Source of the DNA: Galeruca laticollis
Taxonomy: Eukaryota; Arthropoda; Insecta; Coleoptera; Chrysomelidae
Assembly (NCBI GenBank): GCA_963921935.1
Contig: OY998176.1
Span: forward strand, 85,538,960-85,602,959
DNA length: 64,000 nt
Direction of reading: 5' to 3'
Made by a program: the position numbers and the translations under genes. Positions within the stretch are counted from its first letter, which is position 1, and the number at the start of each line of letters is the position of its first letter. Under the pieces are notes generated by a model. It was given only the letters and a program-made list of their open reading frames with translations. It searched no databases and was not told the DNA's origin. Below, one piece after another: positions 54,420 through 64,000 of this stretch.

Positions 54420-55640
54420 CAGTTTAATAGTGGAGAACTCCCATGATTTATTTGTTCATTGACGACTTCATATTGTGGGTTTCTTAAGTGTATTCTAATT
54501 TCCAACTCTTCAAGGAAATCCAGTTCTTGTTTCTTATCACAAATATGTAGTACTTCTAGTTCTGTGTTAGGTGTCAATGAATGATTGGTGTCAAGTAGAT
54601 GTTTTGAGTAATGGGATTTATCTGGTTGTTTTAATCTGTATGCTCGTAAGTGTTCACTGTATCAGATTTCAAAATTTCTAAGGGTCTGACCCAAGTAGAC
54701 AGACAGTATTACATTCTGGACATTTTAGTTTATATATACCTGATTTTTTTAATATTGGTATTTTTGTTTTTACATTTAACAATTTTGTACTTACGTTACT
54801 TTCTGTTTTAAAAGAAATTGTTGTATTCGTTGCTAAAGATATTATGTTTGAAATATTATTAGACATATTTCCTGCATATGTGATGGTTTTATAAGCTTTT
54901 ATTTCATCAGCTTGTTTAGGAAATATTAGTTGTAATGCCACTTTCTCCTCTTTTTTACTAATTAGCTTATTTATCATATCTAATGGATAACCGTTGGATG
55001 TTGCTATTTGTCTTATTGTATTAATCTCTCTATCAAAATACATTTGTTCATAGGAATTGAACATGCTCTATGTATCATTGAATTATATGCCGCTACTCTA
55101 TGTGACATGGGGTGATTGGAACTATATGGAATGGTCACATCAGTGTGTGTTGATTTTCGGTAAATTGAATAATCAAGTACATTAATAACTCTTTGAATTT
55201 TCAAATCAAGAAAATTGATTGAGTTATTTTCTTCAACTTCTAATGTAAATTTAATTTTTGGGTGTAAATTATTAATGTGGTTGAAAAATATATCTAATTA
55301 TCGTTCACTACCTATAAAACAAGCTAATATGTCATCTACATATCTATACTAAAATAAAACATTTTTTGAAATATTACTTTCAAAGATTTTTCTATCTAAA
55401 CTGTCCATAAAAATGTTTGCCAAAATAGATGATATAGGGCTTCCCATTGGTAAACCTTCATTTTGAATATATATGTTATAGTCAAAAGTGAAATAATTCT
55501 GATTAATACATATATCAAATAAATTAAGTATGTCTGATATTATTCCTGGATTAATATTTTTATCTTCTAGTAATTTTCTTACAAGTATTAGACATTCTTT
55601 AGGAGGAATTTTAGTGAACATATTAGTAACGTTAAATGAA
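54420..55640 (-). pseudogene. Penelope RT C-terminus and GIY-YIG endonuclease, minus copy
   Basis: Minus strand: MFTKIPPKECLILVRKLLED, IYIQNEGLPMGSPISSILAN then IFMDSLDRKIF (RT motif with the MGSPIS box), then INFLDLKIQRVINVLDYSIY, RKSTHTDVTIPYSSNHP and HRVAAYNSMIHRACSIPM. A linker REINTIRQIATSNGYPLDMI leads to the GIY-YIG domain: KSGIYKLKCPECNTVC, then, past a shift, KSHYSKHLLDTNHSLTPNTE, and LEELEIRIHLRNPQYEVV to about 54420. The catalytic YxDD region just 5' is missing (55321-55350 reads through YVDD-like remnants). Several shifts. Confidence 0.8.
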
Positions 55641-55724
55641 GTAAGCTTCTAAGTCTTGTAAGTTGAATGCTTTTAATTTTTTGATTAGTTCTATTGAATT
55701 TCTGATTGTATTTTTAATTCCTAT

Positions 55725-56364
55725 GAACAAATGTAATTTTGATAGAGAGATTAATATAATTAGACAAATAGCAACATCCAACGGTTATCCATTACATCTG
55801 ATAAATAAGCTAATTAATAAAAAAGAGGAAAAAGTAGCATTACAACTAATATTTCCTAAATAAACTGAAGAAATAAAAACTTATAAAACCATCACATATG
55901 CAGGAAATATTTCTAATAATATTTCAGAGATAATATAGTTAGCAACGAATACAACAATTTTTTTAAAAACAGAAAGTAACGTAAGTATAAAATTGTTAGT
56001 TGTGAAAACAAAAATACCACCATTAAAGAAATCAGGTTTATATAAACTAAAATGTCCAGAATGTAATGCTGTCTATTTGGGTCAGACCCTTAGAAATTTG
56101 AAAATCCGATACGGTGAACACTTACAAGCATACAGATTAAAAGTACCAGATAAATCACATTACGCAAAACATTTACTTGACACCAATCATTCATTGACAC
56201 CTAACACAGAACTAGAAGTACTACATATTTGTGATAGGAAACAAGAACTTGATTTCCTTGAAGAGTTGGAAATTAAAAGACACTTAAGAAACCCACAATA
56301 TGAAGTCGTCAATGAACAGATAAATCTAGGGAGTTCTCCACTATTAAACTGTCTTCTTAAGTGA
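55725..56364 (+). pseudogene. Penelope thumb-linker and GIY-YIG endonuclease, plus copy
   Basis: Plus strand: FDREINIIRQIATSNGYPLH, LINKLINKKEEKVALQLIFP, a stop, then an open 120-codon stretch: KSGLYKLKCPECNAVYLGQT, RNLKIRYGEHLQAYRL, KSHYAKHLLDTNHSLTPNTE, LDFLEELEIKRHLRNPQYEV, ending LLNCLLK. GIY-YIG is GLY-YLG here, and the embedded zinc ligands (CPEC, H...H) are intact. Fewer lesions than the minus copy, so the nuclease domain itself is open. Confidence 0.85.
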
Positions 56365-56770
56365 TAATTGTAAAGATCAGCAGCTATAGTTTTCCTGGTT
56401 TTTTATATCATTCCACAGTTATACCGATCTAAATTGGAAAAATCATATCCAGGATATCACCATAGGGCTAATAATATCTAAGCTTCAATATGTGTAAAAT
56501 CACGTCTTCTTCTTTTTTCTATTAACATATATTAAGCCAATCACAATCACTTCTTGGTCTAGCCATAAATAACTACTAAACATCAGGTAGGCATCAAATG
56601 AAATGTAACCTCTATCATTCTGACGATAATATTCAGTTATCGAAACAAATGTCAATTTTTTAGAATTTTCAACATTTTTCATTATAATATGCAATTAGCA
56701 AGAAACAATGAGTTTCATTTAAAACACTAATATGAGTAGATTTCACGAAATAAGGGTCGAGACAGTTAAT

Positions 56771-56783
56771 TTCTTTCATTTTT
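56771..56783. repeat. 13-bp target-site duplication, right copy
   Basis: TTCTTTCATTTTT; see the left copy at 54031-54043. Confidence 0.7.
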
Positions 56784-57475
56784 GTTTATGATCCTGCATC
56801 ACGCTATAAACTTTGGTTATTTGCTCTTCTATCTTGTGTCAACTATGCGATCTTGCAGACTTCTTGATAAGGCATCTGCCATTAACAAATGTTTTCCTGG
56901 CACGTATTCAAGTGTAGGATTGTATCTCAAAAGTTTGAGTGCTAGAGCTTGAAGCCTTGGCGTTAGAAAGTCTAACGGTTTCTTCAACATGACTACCGCC
57001 AAAAGTTATTTTCCTATTTGTGCATATCTGGATTGTGCTGAGGCTAAGGTTACGGATAAATAGGCTACTGGATGAACTCCATAATTCAGTACGCCCCCTA
57101 AACCATATTAACTTGCATCAACAGATAGTGTGATATCTTCTTCTGAATCGAATAATTTTAAAACCAGTGCAATTGAGATGCACTTTTTAATCAACATGAA
57201 GCATTTTTCTTCGTTTTCTGTCCATACCCATTCGTTATCTTTTTTGAGTAGTTGCCTCAAAATTTTCTCTTAAATTTCTAGAATATATTTTCCTAAATAT
57301 TTGATCATACCTAAGAATCTCTGCAGTTCTTGTACATTTTTGGGTGCTGGTATTTTTTCTATCGTTTCCAATTTGGTTTTTGAAATGCTTAATCCATCTG
57401 GACTTATTTCGTGTCCTAGAAAATTTATTTTGGGGAAATGCCCGAAGATTTTTGAATGTCGATACTTCCCTTTTT
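56784..57475 (-). pseudogene. Ty3/Gypsy RT end and RNase H, upstream half of a split pol
   Basis: Minus strand from 57475: FGHFPKINFLGHEISPDGLS, ISKTKLETIEKIPAPKN (end of RT), QELQRFLGMIKYLGKYI (connection), then RNase H: NEWVWTENEEKCFMLIKKC, DITLSVDAS*YGLGGVL, PVAYLSVTLASAQSRYAQI and LQALALKLLRYNPTLEYVPG then KHLLMADALSRS. The DAS catalytic start is kept, with a stop two codons later. Upstream RT catalytic YVDD is not in the window, so the element is 5'-truncated at about 57475. Confidence 0.8.
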
Positions 57476-58149
57476 TTCACCAGGATCCTTGCCTTAAAGG
57501 AGTCTTATGTCCGAATGATGTTAGACTAGGATAACAAGTTGTAAGTCTAATATCATGTAGGAAGAACTACTAAGCTGGACATTTATGCTGCTATAGTTTG
57601 ACGAGAGTCAGCAGTAACGATTTTACTATCGTAGATATATATTTGCTTAATTGTATTACAAGAATTTGGAGACTACGAACAGATGTTCTAAAAGGACAGA
57701 ACTGTCTTTAGACTGCTGATATGTTTAATAGATAGAATACTGCTAGCTAAATTGTAGCAAATGTTCCAATTTTCGACTAATACATATTAATAAGCATTTT
57801 GGAGTCACCTTTCCAAGACTCACAATTTTTAAAGAGGTTTTTAGTGTTTTGATATTTCATTTCATAGTCTAATAAATTTACGCTTAGCAGTTGTTTTTCT
57901 TAAATAAGATTAACACTGAATTTTCTTGTATATTTATTTTTGGACAAAATTCTAAGGTTTCCTGTAGTATACATTATGTTATTAGTTTTCCAATCCATCA
58001 AATAAGATCGGTTGAATTTCATATCCCAGAAGTTCTACTGATATTGTTAACAAATTTACTCGTTGTAGTCGGGTAGCTAAACCAAAAATGTTATGTTTCG
58101 TTTGAACCAATGTAAGAAAAATATTGAAAATATTATTTTTTTGTTGCAG
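57476..58149. other. Unassigned; probable intron upstream of the 58150 exon
   Basis: AT-rich, no supported frames. The last 20 bases form a T-rich tract before TTGTTGCAG, an acceptor-like context. Confidence 0.4.
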
Positions 58150-58200
58150 ATACGACAAGAAAAACCATATTATATAGCAGATCCCGAAGTAGACTCATTA
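58150..58200 (+). CDS. Candidate internal exon of a host gene (17 codons)
   Basis: A polypyrimidine tract and acceptor (TTATTTTTTTGTTGCAG) end at 58149. A strong donor GTAAGTATT starts at 58201. Between them are 51 bp, exactly 17 codons, open in frame 0: IRQEKPYYIADPEVDSL. A second frame is also open, but basic and serine-rich; the third has a stop. A small symmetric (3n) exon of polar/acidic composition fits an alternatively included micro-exon in a larger gene. I do not recognise the protein. No other exon of the gene was found, so the neighbouring introns would be long. The intact mariner lies 260 bp downstream, in what would be the next intron. Confidence 0.5.
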
Positions 58201-58461
58201 GTAAGTATTAAACCAAATTTATTTTTTGTTTTATGTAATTACAGTTAAAATAAAATTATTCTATCTTTAACGTTTCTTCGGTGTGCCCTAAAGTTTTAAA
58301 AGAGTTTATGATGTTCTTATTTTTTAATATACCTAATAAAATGGATTAATAGTAAAAGTATTGCCACTTAAATCATAGCACATATTCATCAATATAATAA
58401 ACGAGCTGGAAATAGCTATTTTCTTGTATAATACACAAAATATTCCATTCAAGGCAAAATA

Positions 58462-59795
58462 CGAGGGCAATTCAGAAACTAACCTCCGATTGGTCACAGT
58501 GCGGGTAGTGGGGGGAGTAGCGCGCCATCTGTGCATTCACACGCTCAGCAGGTCAGTCGGCATCAAGCCGTAGTCGAGTGAACATCGTACCTGCGCTAGT
58601 TTAGTTTTTGTGGCAGTTTGAAATGTGTGCTGCAATAGAAAATCCCGCCAAATGTGAAGTGCGTGCTGTTATAAGGTTTTTTACAGCCAAAGGATACTCT
58701 GCAGCAGCTATTCATCGTGAGCTTTGTGCCGTGTACGGACCAAAAGTTATGAGTGAAGGAGTTGTCCGTGAATGGGTACGTTTATTTAAAAGTGGACGAG
58801 AAAACGTTCATGATGAAGAGAGGAGTGGTAGACCATCCTTGGTGACTGACGAACTCGTTCAGACAGTTGATGCAAAAGTTCGTGAAAATCGACGTTTCAC
58901 AATGGCGGAGTTGTCTACTGATTTTCCACAGATTTCTAAGACTCTTTTGTACGAGATAGTGACAGCAAGATTGGGTTACCGTAAGTTCTGTGCACGATGG
59001 GTGCCCAAAATTCTTACCGACCACCACAAAAGTCAAAGAATGGCCTCTGCATTAGACTTTCTGTCACGTTATGAGGACGAAGGAGAACCATTGTTAAACA
59101 GAATCGTGACCGGTGACGAAACCTGGATTAAGTACGTGAACCCTGAGACAAAAGAACAATCAAAGATGTGGGCACATTCAGATTCGCCTACCAAACCAAA
59201 AAAAGTCCGGCAAGATTTTTCTGCCAGAAAACTGATGGCAACGGTGTTTTGGGATGCCAAAGGGGTGTTGTTGGTTGAATTCATGGAACGTGGGACGACC
59301 ATTAATCAAGACGTGTACTGTGAAACACTAAAAACATTACGACGGGCTATACAGAACAAACGCCGTGGTATGCTGACTTCCGGTATCGTTTTTTTGCACG
59401 ATAACGCCCGTCCTCACTCTGCTCGCAGAACAACAGCCCTTCTTGAGTCCTTCAAGTGGGACGTTTTCAACCATCCACCTTACAGCCCACATCTGGCGCC
59501 AAGCGATTATCACCTCTTCATGCATATGAAGAAATGGCTCGGGTCCCAGCGGTTTGATGACGACGAAGAGCTCAAAGATGCGGTCACAGGCTGGCTCAAG
59601 GCACAAGCGGGTGATTTTTATGCAGAAGGAATTTCAAAGCTTGTGAAGAGATACGATAAGTGCCTCAATCGTTATGGAGACTATGTCGAAAAATAGTGCA
59701 AAGATGTAGTTGTAAGATGTATATATTAAAATATTTTTACTTAACTTGGTGTATTTTTTTCAATCAACCGGAGGTTAGTTTCTGAATTACCCTCG
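58462..59795 (+). mobile_element. Complete mariner (DD34D) transposon
   Basis: Termini CGAGGGCAATTCAGAAAC (left) and the inverse of CGAGGGTAATTCAGAAAC (right). The inverted repeat runs about 30 bp (to CTAACCTCCG and TTG) with two differences. TA flanks both ends (58460-58461 and 59796-59797). 1334 bp, one open transposase. Confidence 0.95.
58623..59696 (+). CDS. Mariner transposase, DD34D, intact
   Basis: Catalyses cut-and-paste of its own element at TA. 357 codons, close to the usual 345-350. The start chosen is the ATG at 58623 (MCAAIENPAKCEVRAVIRFF); an upstream GTG in frame is less likely. Residues about 10-110 hold the paired helix-turn-helix (YSAAAIHRELCAVYG; RRFTMAELSTDFPQISKTLL), with GRPS between. 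WVPKIL takes the place of WVPHEL. DDD triad: VTGDETWIKYV, FLHDNARPHSA and YSPHLAPSDYHLF, with 34 residues between the last two Asp. No stop or shift. Upstream sequence within the element is GC-rich 5' UTR; AATATTAAAATATTTTT follows the stop. It may be functional, or very recently so. Confidence 0.95.
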   Translation: MCAAIENPAKCEVRAVIRFFTAKGYSAAAIHRELCAVYGPKVMSEGVVREWVRLFKSGRENVHDEERSGRPSLVTDELVQTVDAKVRENRRFTMAELSTDFPQISKTLLYEIVTARLGYRKFCARWVPKILTDHHKSQRMASALDFLSRYEDEGEPLLNRIVTGDETWIKYVNPETKEQSKMWAHSDSPTKPKKVRQDFSARKLMATVFWDAKGVLLVEFMERGTTINQDVYCETLKTLRRAIQNKRRGMLTSGIVFLHDNARPHSARRTTALLESFKWDVFNHPPYSPHLAPSDYHLFMHMKKWLGSQRFDDDEELKDAVTGWLKAQAGDFYAEGISKLVKRYDKCLNRYGDYVEK

Positions 59796-59804
59796 TATTA
59801 CAGT

Positions 59805-60010
59805 AAAAACTTCAAAATCATTCGGTAGTTGAATGAAATGTCCACAATGACCGCCGCTTACCTCATGACAATAAGCGATGCGGTTATTAAATTCAAGGAA
59901 AACGTGCTCTCTGCAAATTTTTTCAATTTCTTCTTTGATTTTTTCGTTTAACTCGTTAATAATCTTTAACGGTCTACATGATTGCTCGCAAAATTCATAA
60001 TAAAATGACG
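59805..60010 (-). pseudogene. C-terminal relic of a mariner-like (DUF4817-type) transposase
   Basis: An open minus-strand stretch without a start codon: YYEFCEQSCRPLKIINELNE, KIKEEIEKICREHVFLEFNN, RIAYCHEVSGGHCGHFIQL. It fits the closing segment of a common insect transposase family, where LKERI..A...I..E.L...F..RI..C.E..GGHFEH is the conserved end. No catalytic residues remain. The intact mariner is inserted at TA only 10 bp from this frame. Confidence 0.4.
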
Positions 60011-63000
60011 TTACGAATTCTTTCTTTTTTTATAGATCACCCTCGCATACCTTCTGTACCTACTAGTTTTGTTAGAATGCTACTTTCCTTCGCGTAAACA
60101 TGTAAAATCTATGATTGTTCGATAACAAGTTGACTGGTCTGTCATAACATCTAATCTATTATTCTCATTATTTGGGAGATTTTTCCTGCACTGGAAACAT
60201 TTGTAGAAAATTTCTTGTTACTTTAGAGTCTTGAGTAACACTTTTATTTGAACAATTTACGTCGTTCATAGCCAAAATCACGTTTAATCAAAATGTCTAA
60301 AGTTGTCGCAAAAGAATAAAATAAAAGTACCTACATTATATTTTTAAAAAAGTCTCTATATCGAATATCAAAAAACATTCTATATTGCTAAATAGGAAAT
60401 TGGTAAAGTCTTGAAATAGAGATGTCACTTAGCACTTTCTTCATTTAAAAACTTATTAATTTGGTGACTAAAATTGAGTATTTTAAGCAAAGCTTTAAGT
60501 TTTAATATCTTGTTATTATGTTAGTTTATATCTTATTCCTTTTAATACGCTGCTAAGTGAGAATTAGAACGCCCCTCGTCCATTTTTAAATATAATTATC
60601 CCACCAAATTTAATTATAAAAACAACCCCTTCAGTGTAAACCCCATTAAAAACAATTTTTAGACATTCGACACTTAAGGGTCTCGTATCCCATAAATAAT
60701 ACAATTGCAGAGACAAGTCCGTTTCCTTTCACGGATTGTTGATATGATTATATCCCACATTTCTTATAATGGTGTAATTAAAGTTGTAAAAAAATCATTA
60801 TCATACAATAACGAAGGTGTTAAATTTAGATAGAAGCATTTATGTTAGTCGTTAAAATACTGATGCAGAAGATATGAAGTCTCTTTTTTGAATAATTGTT
60901 TTTAATAATCTGTTTTTATAGTAGAAGTCGATTCACTGAGAGTGGTCTCAAAGGATCTAAATATATGTTCCTATTTTGAGTAACACATGTCCAAAAACGT
61001 TTTCTGCTAAATTTTTTAACTAACTTCTTGTTTAGAGATATACCTACTACTTACTTGTTGAAGTCAATAATGTAAAAAAAGCGCCGCTTCCCGTATCTCA
61101 TAAATTCGACGTACCACATGTTGATGTACTTTATAACCCACCAAATAGAACGAAGGGAGGAAGACCAGCAAATACATAGAAAAAAGACCTAGAGCCAAGC
61201 TATTATGCAAAGAGAAATAAGTGTCGTAATAAATTATCGTTAAGGTTGGGTTTATATTTGAAATCAAGACAGTTAAATGATCTTGAGCCTGAGATTTGTC
61301 TCATACGTGTGCTCCTCTATATGTATTCTGTAGATCTAGTGAATGTCCTTATTCCCTGTGACCAATTTTGCATCAGATTGAGAGAAAAGCTGTTTTTTTA
61401 CTTCTCCAAATATCGTAACATGTTATAGTATTCCTAAAGTGAATTGTGTAATCCTTATTATCAAATATGGTGTCGAAATACTTAACCCAATTCAATAATT
61501 GTTTTAGACCCAAAAAATGAACGTTAGCATTCAGTTTTGCTAGCAAAAAAACCGTCAACAGTAACAAAAATAGCAGACATTTTAGAATTAATTACCGACA
61601 ACAATTTAACATATTTATGGCTCAATTTGTCTGTAAATATAACGGTGAGGGGGTTGACGTACTTGAACTGTTAAATGTTGGTCAGGAACGAATTTTAGCA
61701 TGACTGCTCATTGTTTTAAAAACTTACTCATGTTTTGGGGTATGTTTTTAAGATGAGATCAATAAATTTTACAAAAATCTCTGAGCCAATTGTATAACTT
61801 CAGTTACACTATATATACTATGTTCAGCAGTGAAAATTATAATCGTATTAGAATATATTCAGTTGTTACGATCCGTGCATATCAAAGTAAAACAATAAAT
61901 TAGACGATCACGATTTTTTATATAACTTAAATTTATCTTTTTCTTCAAACAAGAATTAATTACAAACTTAGATGTAATATCTTATTTCCTATGAATAATA
62001 TTCTGTTCAATGTCTTCGATTCATCATGAGTTGTAAATAACTTTCATTGAATAACAAATTAGAAAGGTCAGATAAACAAACACATGTTAGGTTCTCAAAA
62101 AATTTTCGGAGTATCATCTATGGAACCGAAGAGAAAAAAACCGGTCAAAGTTCTTCTGTGACCTCGAGTATATTGGGCGAATGACATGAAAATGTTATTA
62201 GTGTTAATCTCTTAATCTCTCGAGATTACTTGTTAACTTCTACAACTACTTAGTGAACATAACGTGGGAAATTTGGGTAATGGGTTTGTGAAATATTTTT
62301 TTGGAAAAATAATTTGAATAATATACCTACTATGAAAACTATAACATTTTATTTCGACATCTGCATTTGTTTTTTTCTATAAGAAATTTAAGGAAAGACC
62401 TGAAACGTTATGAATGAAAATTATTCAATCCATTTTTACACATCGGATGTAAATTTTTTTAGTTCTTCATAAAAAGTGTCCAGTACTTTCTATTTGCTTT
62501 AAGTTTTTTGCTTCTAGAAATATTTTTCCTATTTTTCGATTATTTTACTTTCCCAATTATCCTATTGACAAACAATTCAATTATTTTAGAACTGTTAGCA
62601 AATATGTTAATGTATAATTGAGATTCACAGTGCTTTGCTTAATTAGTTTCAATCAATAAAATAGACAATTCTACTAACTTATAAGTATAGTTGGCGTAAA
62701 ACATATAGTGTAGCAATGTAATGGTATATCCCCTTTAATTAATGTTGCGGAGCTAGACTCTGAAAGGTGGTAATATTTTGTTTACTTTTAGCAATACCTA
62801 TATTGTATTTGATGTTACGTAATTGTTGAAAGGGCGTTCGGTTTAATCGGGATACCAGACGTGAACTTAGCCCTTTTTGTATCCCATTCGATTTTTTATG
62901 AACAAAACAAAATTCCATGAAAAAATAACAAAAAAAAAGAAATGTTATAGCAATGAATAAAACAATTTTTTAAAAATAAATATTATGTCTGACTTCTGTT

Positions 63001-63059
63001 TGTCACTATTTACTATATAAGTAAGATGAAAAATATAGATAGATAGATAGTTTATTCTG
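60011..63059. other. Mostly unassigned; possible LINE tail at 61130-61210
   Basis: At 61148-61200 the plus strand reads RTKGGRPANT*KKDLE, the 'GRPxxTWxxDle' closing motif of several LINEs, too short to assign. A hairpin with arms AAAGGGC/GCCCTTT lies at 62829-62878. The rest is AT-rich with no supported gene. A GATA microsatellite occurs at 63036-63049. Confidence 0.35.
63036..63049. repeat. Short (GATA)n tract
   Basis: ATAGATAGATAGATAG just beyond the 3' end of the minus-strand LINE RT, in the position of a 3' tail. Confidence 0.8.
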
Positions 63060-64000
63060 CATAAGATAAATCTTTTCACAAGGGTTCGGTACAAAATTTC
63101 GAGAGAATGTGTTTAGAACTAATCCCAAATTTATGAAGTTTCAACCAAAGAAGTTTATGATCTATACTGCCAAATGCTCTTTTGAAGTCTACAAAGACAG
63201 CAAACACTTTTCTGCGCTGAAGTCTAAGAGTGATTTGCAAGATCGAGGTTAAAATAAAAATATTATCTAAACAGCCTCTGTCTTTTCGGAAGCCATATCG
63301 TGTTTCTGGAAGGATGGAATTATCTTCACACCAGCTGGACAGACGATTTTGTAAAATAAGTGTGAATACTTCAACGCAGCAATTGATTAGCGATATACCG
63401 CGATAGTTGTTTGGATCATCTAAGGGTCCTTTCTTGTGAAGCATTGTTAGAATTGTGTCACACCAGCCAAGTGGAATTTTTTCTGATTCTAATATTTTAT
63501 TATATAAGTGACACATGTACAAGCGCCAATTTTGTGGTGTTTCAGAAACTCATAGGTATGCCCCTACCATCTTTACACACCAACAGGGATTGATCAAGTT
63601 CTGAGAGTCTTATAGGTGAATCCAGAAACGCATTTCCAACGCCAAAAAAACTGATATCAAATTTAACCTTAATTGTAGTTAAGTTGGTCGTAAAATTACT
63701 CCCATTCCTCAGTTGATAACGGACAGAATTTATTTCTGCGCCTAAATAAGTTTAATGTTTTCCAAAACCCTGACTGATTTCTAGTATTGGAAAGAGCAAC
63801 CATAACATTATTTTCACATACTTGTTTCTTTTTTAAAATTAGCTGCTTATATTCTTTTTTATAGTAATGTAATTCATTTTATATGGTTCTGAAAACCTAT
63901 ACTTTTTGTCCTCTTTTAATTTAATTTTTACTTCAGTCTTTAGCTCTTTACATTCAACATCAAACCAAGAGTAACGAGGATGTTTTTTTGTATTACTAAT
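63060..64000 (-). pseudogene. LINE reverse transcriptase, N-terminal half, running off the window
   Basis: Minus strand from 64000: KKHPRYSWFDVECKELKTEV (the linker 'PWFd.EC...K' after the endonuclease), then degraded sequence to 63530. An open 148-codon stretch follows: IPLGWCDTILTMLHKKGPLD, DPNNYRGISLINCCVEVFTL, TRYGFRKDRGCLDNIFILTS, VFAVFVDFKRAFGSIDHKLL (first catalytic Asp kept), WLKLHKFGIS. It breaks off before the YADD box at about 63060. The HKKG..DPNNYRGISL style is that of CR1/RTE-related LINEs. The 5' part and endonuclease lie to the right, outside the window. Confidence 0.75.

Larger units (their letters stand above)
54044..56770. mobile_element. Penelope-like element, inverted dimer
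   Basis: Two Penelope fragments in opposite orientation form an inverted repeat with arms of about 1.0 kb (54041-55058 and 55716-56730), converging outward. The outer arm ends are TAGTGTTTTAAATG and its reverse complement. A 657-bp spacer holds the longer 5' part of the minus copy. About 40 bp of extra sequence separates the right arm from the target duplication. It interrupts Gypsy pol. Confidence 0.85.

Noticed and set aside
62829..62878. tRNA-like or RNA hairpin (AAAGGGC ... GCCCTTT)
   Set aside because: Stem of 7-8 bp with a 36-nt loop, no A/B boxes and no cloverleaf; likely chance.

Overview
This window reads as AT-rich, non-coding animal DNA, almost certainly from an insect. The evidence is the mix of mobile elements: mariner, Tc1, DD82E-type, jerky/pogo and MULE transposons; I/Jockey, RTE, CR1-like, R1-like and Dong/R4-like LINEs; Penelope; Ty3/Gypsy. 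TTAGG-type (arthropod telomere) pentamers also occur. A beetle with a large genome is plausible, but nothing here proves the order. There is no bacterial gene organisation, rRNA, convincing tRNA or CRISPR array. Host gene content is close to nil: one good internal exon candidate (58150-58200, +) and one weak promoter/first-exon candidate near 12.8 kb. Much of the window could therefore be intron or intergenic DNA.

Layout: 0-1.3 kb, jerky/pogo tail (+) and Tc1 relic (-). 2.9-5.1 kb, a Dong/R4-like LINE sitting in the (TAA)n tail of a second LINE. 5.3-5.8 kb, a GAGACG-rich non-autonomous element with an inverted second copy at 31.8-32.3 kb. 8.4-9.4 kb, a mobile unit built around 173-bp tandem repeats, with a larger second copy at 42.7-44.5 kb. 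9.8-17.5 kb, broken LINEs. 17.5-19.8 kb, a repeat-encoded Cys-rich protein and a LINE RT fragment folded into a 150-bp-arm palindrome. 20.9-23.7 kb, a full-length but dead jerky/pogo transposon with TIRs and TA duplication. 26.1-32.3 kb, an RTE relic, a (TA)n tract, foldback MITEs and a DDE-like relic. 34.4-38.7 kb, an R1-like LINE with TTAGG-type repeats on both sides, split by a nearly intact DD82E transposon. 39.9-50.1 kb, Penelope, LINE and mariner relics and a LINE ORF1 with zinc knuckles. 52.1-57.5 kb, a MULE relic, then a Gypsy pol split by an inverted Penelope dimer. 58.5-59.8 kb, a structurally complete mariner with an open 357-codon transposase. 63.1-64.0 kb, a LINE RT running off the edge.

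The genes do not form a pathway. What they record is a stratigraphy of insertions: Dong in a LINE tail, DD82E in an R1-like LINE in telomere-type repeats, Penelope in Gypsy, and mariner next to an older transposase tail. The most unusual structure is the satellite-cored element at 8.4 and 42.7 kb. Its two copies share outer boundaries, the position of its first monomer type and a terminal cassette, so the array appears to have moved as a unit.
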